From Zygnema cylindricum (taxonomy: Eukaryota > Streptophyta > Zygnematophyceae > Zygnematales > Zygnemataceae): a stretch of DNA of 64,000 bases. Every line of letters starts with the position of its first letter. Within the stretch, counting starts at the first letter, position 1. A model generated the notes under the pieces. That model worked only from the letters and a program-made list of their open reading frames with translations. It was not told the DNA's origin and ran no database searches. Positions 56,319 to 64,000 of this stretch are shown in pieces. The translations under genes and the position numbers were made by a program. The stretch lies in NCBI GenBank assembly GCA_037447655.1, contig JBBHKE010003285.1, positions 143,012-207,011 of the forward strand, in the 5' to 3' direction.

Positions 56319-57373
56319 TGAAACTCTGAGACCTCTATAAGTCCTCAGAGTGGACAGCTTCCAAGAAGCCTCTAGGATTACTCTGACCCCTTTGTGTTTC
56401 AGCAAAAACAACTGCCACCCTGGCAGACAATAACTCTGACCCACTTCACCCCTATGAAGGCAAGACTCCCCTGAGTCGATAGCAAAAAAGAATCTCTGAA
56501 TTTGCTCCCCTGAGCAGTCAGTTATGGAGGGTCAAAGTTGACCTTTTGTACAAAAGCTCTCTGTGAGAGAGGGTCCTATCTCCTAATTTTTCTAAGTCCT
56601 ATCTCTCTCATAGACTCTATATACTGATGTACGGAGCCAATCAGATTAGAGTTCCATACACAAAAGTACAGGTGCCGGTGTACTTTCTGTACGGACATTG
56701 TACGACATGGCCTGAATGTCGACACGTGCTATGTCCGGATTCGCTCCCGTAATCCTCGGAGATGCCGCGATCCAATGTAATTCCGCCACGTGTCATCCGA
56801 TGTGGCGATGACCACAAACTGCCGAAATCCTCTTCCGTGATCTTGGCGTTAATTCAGGCCGTCCGATTAAATTCACATTTAATCGTAGCCATAATAAATA
56901 CATGTGCGGTATTCGTTTCATTAAAGAAATAATACGCGGTATTGGTTTTTTATTTGTACGGTAATCCGTACTTTTACATTAATGGATCTATGTCTCTCGT
57001 AAACAATTACAGTTAAATGAATTATCCTACTGAATAATGTTTAATTAAATATCAAACCCTATAGTACGCAACACTAGTTAAAGACTTAACGGCTAAGGCC
57101 ACCGACTACCGACTGTCTGCCGGCCGGTAGGTACTACGATCAAAATCTGTGGCTGGCACATACCTTTTAGTAAATAAACCCCTAACTAATATGTATTTCC
57201 CGTAAACCTCTGGATAGCGTAGGTAGCCATGGCTCTAGCTCCCTCTCCAATTTCTCAGTGAGTGCGACAAGTTTGAGAGTTGGAGAGAGAAGTTAGAGGT
57301 AGACTGCCTCGGCTTGTTTCTATATTTGTATATAGACCTAGAAAATACTTTAAATCGACCATTGATTTCTACA
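56319..57373 (-). repeat. 3' LTR of the copia element (1055 bp)
   Basis: On the minus strand it begins TGTAGAAATCAATGG and ends GGTCTCAGAGTTTCA. It is collinear with 61722-62640 and related to all other LTRs in the window. Confidence 0.9.
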
Positions 57374-58298
57374 CTCCCCTTTTTTTCAAGTCAATCTTTA
57401 ATTTATGACCACACTTCTCCCTGCAGAAAATTAGCTTAGGGGAAGGCACAGGTTTGGTCATCATATTTGCACCCATCTCACTATCTGTTCGGTACTCTAA
57501 ACTGATTATTTTGTTTTCTACTTTCTCTCTAACAAAGCTGAGTCTGATGTCCATGTGTTTGGCTTTAAAATGATGTTTAGGATTGGCAGAAATATCGATT
57601 GCTGCCTGATTATCACAAAAAAAATTTTGCACACCACTCTTAAGGTGACTTAGCTCACCAAGCAAAGACTTGACCCACATCAATTCTTTTACAGCAGAGC
57701 AAGAGGCCATATACTCAGCCTCCATGGTGGACTGAGCAATAACTTTTTGCTGTTTGCTACTCCAACAGCAAGCCCCATCACCCACATATAATACATATCT
57801 AGGAGTGCATCTCCTCATCGGAACATCACCGTAACTGGCATCACTCCAAGTAGTGATGTCTGTATTCTCCCCACCCAAATACAACCATAGATCCCTAGTT
57901 CCTATCAAATATATAAGGACTCTCTTAGCTGCCTCCCTATCCCTCTTAGTGGGAGCATTTAGACTTATACTCAGCACTCCTACAGCTCCAGCTAAATCCG
58001 ACCGGGTACAAATCATAAAATAGATTAGACTTCCCACTACTTGCTTGTAAGGAATAGTCTGCATGAACTTCTGTTCTTCAGGAGATAATTTCTCGTCTAA
58101 GACTATAACTCCTTCCTCACTCCCCTCACTTCCCTTCTTCAACTCCATTGGAGTTGTACAACTATTAGCTTTATCCATTTGAAATTTTTCAAGCATGTTC
58201 CCTATTGCTTTCTTTTGAGTCAATCTTATAATTTTTCTTTTTCGGTCTCTCTCTACTTGAATTCCCAAAATATATTTTGCTTCCCCCATATCCTTCAT
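57374..58298 (-). pseudogene. Copia RT C-terminus and RNase H
   Basis: A 309-codon open frame begins MKDMGEAKYILGIQVERD (end of RT). RNase H follows with GYSDASYG-like WSDASYGD, GACCWSSKQQ, STMEAEYMA, CDNQAAI, KHMDIRLSFVRE and EYRTDSEMGANMMTK. The canonical D-E-D-D acidic residues appear present. It is intact as a frame, but upstream breaks prevent a normal polyprotein. The C-terminus runs into the polypurine tract and LTR. Confidence 0.9.
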
Positions 58299-58822
58299 TT
58301 CAAATCTCCCCTTAAGATCGGTTTTCAGTTTATTAATTTTTCCATTGATTTACTTAAAATAAGCAAATTATCAACATAAATTGCAATAAATATAAAACCT
58401 TCCTCATCTTCGAAAACATTGATTGAGTGATCTCAGCAAATCCGGATATATCCCAGACCGGTAAGAAATTCATCAAGCTTCTTATTCCAATGTCGAGGTG
58501 CCTGTTTCAAACCATAAAGAGATTTAATCAGCCGGCATACCTTACTCTCCTCTCCTTCCTCCACAAACCCTTCGGGTTGTCACATGAAGATTTCCTCTTC
58601 CAATTATCCATGCAAAAAGGTTGTCTTGATGTCCATCTGGTGCACTTCCATGTCTTCCGCTGCTGCAAGGCTGAGAAGTATGCGGACAGAGGGAAATCAC
58701 ACCACAGGGCCAAAGGTTTCCTCGTAGTCAATTCCCTCCTTTTGTGTAAATCCCTTTGCCACTAATCGGGCCTTATAGCGCTCGATTGTGTTATCTGGGC
58801 TCAGTTTTAATTTGAAAACCCA
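58299..58822 (-). pseudogene. Copia reverse transcriptase core, heavily broken
   Basis: Minus-strand fragments show KARLVAKGF, the AEDMEVHQMDIKT region and [11 protein letters not shown] in order. The catalytic pair reads YVDN instead of YVDD (about 58370-58385), losing the second aspartate. At least three stops occur. Confidence 0.8.
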
Positions 58823-60260
58823 CTAACAACCGATTGGTTTTCGGTAAGGTGGACAATCCACCAACTCCGAAGTATCGGCTGCAATAATTGAGGCCATCTC
58901 CTCATTGATGGCTCTCTTCCACCGATTTATTTCTGGACAAGTCATCGCCTCTCCATAAGTTTGAGGTTCATCTTGATGAGATAGTTTAGTTACCTTGTTA
59001 TTAACCTGTTTTTCTTGCAGTCTTTTGCTACTTCTCCTTCCCCCCTCAAAATCTGAGACCGGAATAGATGGTTCTCTTGGATTCTTTCGAACATATTCGG
59101 CTTCTCCCCTATCCCTTGATTCTGAATCAATTTCCACCACGTCTTTCGCTTCGGGTAGAGTTGTCACTGGAGTTTCCACAGCCGAGTCCTTTTCGGTCTG
59201 ATTTGTACCTCCAAGAATGTCATCTTCTCTAAAACCTGGATAGTTAGGAAGCTCAAAGTCATCGGAATTTTCTGACTCAAATCTGATTTTTACTGACTTT
59301 GTATATTTGAAGGGATCAACAGACTTTCCTTCATCCATAACTACTAAATGCTTTACTAAGATTATAACTTCCCTTTTTAGATCATAAACTCTATATCCTT
59401 TAACATCCTCATCATATCCTAATAAGTATCCCGGTTTTCCTTTAGGATATAGCTTCCAATTAGACCGATCTGTATCTAGACTGAATACTTGACTGCCGAA
59501 AACCTTTAAGTGAGATATGTCTGGTTTCCGTCCTGTCCATCTCTCATAAGGTGTTTGTTCTTTTATAGCTGAATTAAGAACTCTATTTTTGAGGTAATCA
59601 GCACAGTTCATTGCTTCTGCCCAAAACCTCTTTCCTATCTTCTTATCCGACAACATACTTCTAGCACTATCACTTAGTGTTCTATTTAACCTTTCAGCTA
59701 CCCCATTCTGTTCCGGGTTTTCTGGAACTGTTTTTTGGTGTTGAACCCCATCTTCCCTCATAAAATCCTCAAACTGGTTAGAAGTATACTCTCCACCATT
59801 GTCACTCGTTATTCTCTTGATTGGAGTTTCATGGAGTTTTTTCGCTCCATGCTTTATATTGTCTAAAACAATCCTGAGTTTCGGACTTGTTTTTCAAAAA
59901 ATACACTCGGGAATACCGAGACCAATCATTAGTGATAGTCATCATAAATCTCTTCCCCCCCGGTGAGGGCACTTTAGCCGGTCCCCAAATACCTGTGTGT
60001 ACTAGATCTAGAATTTTTTCTGCCTTATAGGTGGTTGTTTTAGGAAAGGGTAATCTGTGTGTTTTACCTTGAGCACATCCACTACAATCACTTATATTAT
60101 CACTCTCACTGAACTTAATCCCTTCCACCACTCCCATCTTTTTCATCTCTCTTAACTTATCTAGATTCACATGCCCAAGCCTCTTATGCCACATCATAAT
60201 ATCATGAACACCAGCATAATAAAGTTTCTTCGTTTCATTACTTAAAACCAACCTAAACAT
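58823..60260 (-). pseudogene. Copia pre-integrase domain, integrase and start of RT
   Basis: 60260-59829 encodes MWHKRLGHVN and CSGCAQGK (the HHCC zinc site of the GAG pre-integrase domain) and the start of the core (THTGIWGP-like LVHTGIWGP). 59761-58823 continues with PENPEQNGVAERLNRTL (containing the core glutamate), the WTGRKPDISHLKVFG motif, an acidic linker and the first RT residues. One frame break near 59762-59830 separates them. Confidence 0.85.
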
Positions 60261-60355
60261 CCCATGGCTACCTTTCTCAGCAATGAAATAGACATCCTCC
60301 TCAAAACTAGCAGTAAAGACTCCTTCCCTAGTGCTAGTAAAAAAACCCTTATCAT

Positions 60356-60880
60356 CTAATACAGATGTAGAGATGAGGTTTTTGTCAGCTCCGGAATAAA
60401 CGATACATCGGAGAATGTTACTATGGATGTCTTTCCTTCTACTAACACTTTCAAATCTACCGATCTTACAAGAGTAGTGGTGACTATCCTCCCATCACCG
60501 TACTCTATCTCTATGGTGGGAATATTTCTTATCTTAGTGAACAGGTGCCTATCCTTACACATGTGCATAGAGGCACCTGAATCTACAATCCAGCCTGCTT
60601 CACCTTTCAATCCACAGTAAGCATATTTCTGCCTTCGTGGAATTTTGACCTCGTTTTTCGCCTCCAACTCCTCATCTAAAAGGAGCTCATCGTCCTCGTC
60701 CTTGGATTCTGCCTCATGTACCTATGTCACAAGGGCCTTTTTCTTTCCTCTGGGGGTACCACCGGTCTGCCCCTCTTTTAACAGAAGCTCGGTTAGCTTA
60801 ATGCACTCTGCCATATAGTGCCCAGGTTTCTTACAAAAATGACATAAACCTTTCGGAGCCTTTGGTCCGAACTTGTCGGT
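60356..60880 (-). pseudogene. Copia zinc knuckle and protease
   Basis: A zinc knuckle, CHFCKKPGHYMAEC, reads at about 60840-60800. The protease frame at 60667-60356 has GWIVDSGASMHMC, the D-S-G active site. A stop near 60723 separates them. This part is homologous to 2090-2600 of the fragment at the window start. Confidence 0.85.
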
Positions 60881-60922
60881 CTGATTATTCTGCTCCCTCC
60901 CCCCATAGTTTCCGACCGGTCT

Positions 60923-61712
60923 TCAGGAATCCTTGTTCCTCCAATCGGTCGCAGTTGCCAAGGCTTGGCCACTCTTTCCTCCCCTTTGGATCTCAATCGT
61001 ATTCTCCCAAACGAGAATCATCTCTACCACTGAGTTCCATATCCACCTTGAGTCCGGCAAGTCCTGCACACGGTTCAATATGTTCTTGAACTCATCGGGT
61101 AACTTCATTTGTAAACAGTTAACCTTTTCTTTTTCACTATAATCTTTTCCCGCACCCTCTAGCTCCATGAAGACTGTAGCAAGCTCATTGCAAAAATCCA
61201 ACATCTTCCCCCCTTTGTATTCATACTCGTTAACTTTCTTATCAACCAATTGTTGTTGCTGAATTGTACCACTTCGGTACATCTCTATAAGAGCCATCCA
61301 AAGATCGGATGCCCTTTCTACCTGCAAACGAGGACATGCAACTCCTTGAGTGAGATGGCGTAGGATGAAGTGCTTTGCCGCTATATTGTTGAAGTCCCAG
61401 GTTTCGGTATCATTCTCCTCGTTCCTCGGAATAGGTGACATGAATGCCGAACTAGTTGCTATTGGTGTGGTCGCCTCCTTCTCCTTTCCTTTGTCCACCA
61501 CCTCTCCTTCCTTTGTTTCCTGCGTTGAAGGTGGTTCCTCTTTCCTGGTGAATCTGCTTACTCCAAACCCTGGTGGAATTCCAAGACTTGATGGACGCCC
61601 CAACCGTCCAGTCACTACCCCCCAAAACCTTTTTTCGCATAGAGCTCCTATCATCATACTTTCCCAGTATAGGAAGTCAGTTCCATTAAAGATTGGTACC
61701 CTAGAGGGTGGG
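60923..61712 (-). pseudogene. Copia gag
   Basis: The minus-strand frame contains ETWDFNNIAAKHFILRHLT, FCNELATVFMELEGAG and LPDEFKNILNRVQDLP, the UBN2-type Gag core. It begins right at the LTR edge (HVIGPPSRVPIFNGTD) with no leader and no methionine in this copy. The frame stops near 60923. Confidence 0.85.
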
Positions 61713-61721
61713 CCTATAACG

Positions 61722-62640
61722 TGAAACTCTGAGACCTCTATAAGTCCTCAGAGTGGACAGCTTCCAAGAAGCCTCTAGGATAACCCTGACCCCTTTGTGT
61801 TTCAGCAAAACAGCTGCCACCTTGGCAGACAATAACTCTGACCAACTTCACCCTTATGAAGGCAAGACTCCCCTGAGTCGATAGCAAAAAGAATCTCTGA
61901 ATTTGCTCCCTTGAGCAGTCAGTTATGGAGGGTCAAATTTGACCTTTTGTGTAGAAGCTCTTTGGGAGAGAGGGTCCTATCTCCTAATTTTTCTAAGTCA
62001 TATCTCTCTCACAGACTCTATCTACTGATGTACGGTGCCAATCAGATTACTGTTCTGTACACAAAAGTACAGCTGCCGGTGTACTTTCTGTACGGACATT
62101 GTACGACATGGCCTAAATGTCGACACGTGGTATGTCCCGATTCGCTCCCGTAATCCTCGGAGATGTCGCGATCCAATGTAATTCCGCCATGTGTCATCTG
62201 ATGTGGCGATGACCACAAACCGCCGAAATCCTCTTCCGCGATCTCGGCTTTAATTTCGGCCGTCCGATTAAATTCACATTTAATCGTAGCCGTAATAAAT
62301 ACATGCGTGGTATTCGTTAAAGAAACAAATGCGCGGTATTGGTTTCTTATCCGTACCGTAATCCGTACTTTTACATTAATGGATCTATGTCTCTCATAAA
62401 CAGTTAAATGAATTATCCTACGTGATAATGTTTAATTAAATATCAAACATTTCGTAACACTAGTTAAAGACTTAACGGCTAAGGCTAACGACTACCGGCT
62501 ATCTGCCGACTAGTAGGTACTAGGATCAAAATCTGTGGCTGGCACATACCTTTTAGTAAATAAACCCCTAACTAATATATATTTCCCGTAAACCTCTGGA
62601 TAGCCTAGGTAGCCATGGCTCTAGCTCCCTCTCCAATTTT
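61722..62640 (-). repeat. 5' LTR of the copia element, outer ~120 bp missing
   Basis: Closely collinear with the 3' LTR over 57253-56319. At the outer end homology stops at CCCTCTCCAATTTT, where the 42-bp minisatellite takes over. The conserved hairpin, GTACACAAAAGTACA with TGTACTTTCTGTAC, is at 62057-62093. Confidence 0.9.
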
Positions 62641-62865
62641 TACTATACGGAATACTATTTTTATATAGTATGCGTACTATACGGAGTACTATACCGGTTT
62701 TTTTATATAGTATTTATATAGTATGCGTACTATACGGAATACTATACGGGTTTTTTATATAGTATGCGTACTATACGGAATACTACACGGGTTTTTTTAT
62801 ATAGTATGCGTACTATACGGAATACTACACGGGTTTTTTTATATAGTATGCGTACTATACGGATT
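62641..62865. repeat. 42-bp minisatellite, right flank of the copia element (~5 units)
   Basis: Units contain TACTATACGGAATACTACAC, GGGTTTTTTT and ATATAGTATGCG. Because 42 is a multiple of three, one minus-strand frame repeats a 14-residue peptide. ATAGTATGCGTACTAT is nearly palindromic. The repeat is shared with 56189-56318. Confidence 0.9.
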
Positions 62866-63339
62866 AATGAACGGAGGTGAAACATACAGCGTTTAAATTG
62901 TTTTCGGAAGTTCAAAGCTAAACTGGCACCATCATCCATCGCACCCACTCTCCCTCTCTCTGCACCTCTCGCTCTCCCTCCCTCTCTCTCTCCCTCCCTC
63001 TCTCCCTCCCTCCCTCCGTTCTCTCTCCTCCCCTTCTTTCTCTCTCTCCCTCCTGCCACCTGTGTACTCTGGTTCCTTTGTTTCGTCTCTTCTGCCACCC
63101 AGGCTGTGCTGTGGGAGCCAGGGGAGGCTCAACAGTGCACTTGAATCTGTTCCTGAAGTTTCCAGGGGGAAGGAGGAGGAGGAGGAAGGAGGAGGAGGAG
63201 GAAGGGAGGGAGGAAGGAGGAGGAGGAGGAGGAGGAGGAGGAGGAGGAGGAGGAGGAGGAAGGAGGAGGAGGGAGGAGGAGGAGGAAGACCAGGTTCATG
63301 AGAGGATGGTAAGAACTCGAAAAACAAAGCCACAGGTAT

Positions 63340-63374
<35 letters not shown>

Positions 63375-64000
63375 CCCCCCCTCACCCCTCCCGTCCCCTC
63401 TTCCCCCCCCCCCTCTCCTTCCCCTCTTTCCTTCCTCCCTCTCCTCTCTCCTTCCCCTCCCTACCCCTCCCTTCCCTTAGTGGATAATGTAAAAAGTTAG
63501 TGACCAATAATTCATCCCCTTCCTCTCATCAAGTTTTGTCAAATCTTGATAATTTTTTTAAACAAAAATAAAAATAAAATTTTTTAATTTCATGTCCTAT
63601 TTTGACTCTATAATAAATTTCAGCATTTTTTGTATTCTTTTGTATTTTAGTGGGTACTTTTTTGTGTACTTTTCTGCGTACTTTGTTAAGTACTTTTTGG
63701 TACTTTTTTGTACCTTTTATACAAATTTGCTACAAGACAGCCACCTTTCAAAAACCATTTTCAGCACTTTCTGTACTTTTTTGTGTATTTTTGTGTACTT
63801 TTTTGTACTTTCTTGCCTACTTTTAGTGTACTTTTTTAAACAAATTTGGTACTAGACAACCACCCTTAAAAACCTTCATAACTCTGGAAACCCTAAAAAG
63901 AATTAAACGCCCTGAAAAACCAATAAAACCCCAAAAACTTCTAAAAACCCTAAAAAAAGTATACAAAAAACGCTTAAAATCCCAAAAAAAACGCGTTCAA
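62866..64000. repeat. Simple-sequence region, no gene
   Basis: CT-rich 62945-63055, GGA-rich 63165-63290 (more than 10 GGA units in a row near 63225-63260), CT repeat 63337-63371, C-rich/CT to 63478, then T-rich sequence with recurring GTACTTTTTTGTA words (63650-63835) and CCCTAAAAA-type words to the end. Open frames here are low-complexity artefacts. Confidence 0.7.

Larger units (their letters stand above)
56319..62640 (-). mobile_element. Full-length but decayed Ty1/copia element
   Basis: On the minus strand: 5' LTR 62640-61722 (lacking its first ~120 bp), gag, zinc knuckle, protease, integrase, RT, RNase H and 3' LTR 57373-56319. The PR-IN-RT-RH order is that of Ty1/copia. Stops and shifts interrupt the polyprotein in several places. 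The polypurine tract AAAAAAAGGGGAG (57374-57386, complement) precedes the 3' LTR. Confidence 0.9.

Noticed and set aside
62742-63500. Arg/Gly- and Pro/Ser-rich frames near the right end
   Set aside because: They are translations of minisatellite, GGA and CT repeats, not genes.

Overview
The window looks like nuclear DNA of a land plant or close streptophyte relative. Three intron-containing genes have plant-type products: a seed-maturation (SMP/LEA) protein, the peroxin PEX3 and the tRNA-thiolation subunit CTU2. Introns are GT-AG and up to several kb. Much of the rest is decayed Ty1/copia and Ty3/gypsy-chromovirus DNA plus small inverted-repeat elements. I cannot name the species. One 10-N assembly gap lies at 33585-33594.

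Layout. 1-2.7 kb: 5' part of a decayed copia element (partial LTR, gag, protease). 4.1-5.1 kb: solitary LTR, minus strand. 6.4-7.7 kb: three-exon SMP/LEA gene, plus strand, with an ABRE-like palindrome and an RY motif upstream. 10.4-14.4 kb: six-exon PEX3 gene, minus strand, with one apparent 1-nt frameshift. 16.5-26.8 kb: CTU2, plus strand, seven coding exons, with promoter plus exon 1 duplicated in tandem. 27.9-31 kb: small TIR elements, one nested in another. 31.1-36.5 kb: two diverged copies of a ~2.5 kb unit in direct orientation, separated by the gap. 36.6-45.0 kb: array of copia-family LTRs enclosing two gag-derived units. 45.0-54.0 kb: decayed chromovirus with ~2.2-2.3 kb LTRs, each holding an extra reading frame. 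54.0-56.3 kb: TIR element, LTR fragment and minisatellite. 56.3-62.6 kb: decayed full-length copia element, minus strand, flanked on both sides by the same 42-bp minisatellite. 62.9-64 kb: purine/pyrimidine-rich and AT-rich simple sequence.

Most notable points. (1) The gag-derived units at 38.7-40.5 and 41.7-43.6 kb encode Gag joined in frame to what look like the end of reverse transcriptase and a shrunken RNase H; the same joined structure occurs in two diverged copies, which suggests a non-autonomous family. (2) The chromovirus carries a ~430-codon unknown ORF inside its LTRs. (3) CTU2 and PEX3 carry repeated tandem duplications at exon edges, including a full duplicate first exon of CTU2 that is splice-compatible. 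The three host genes are unrelated housekeeping or stress genes and do not form a functional cluster.
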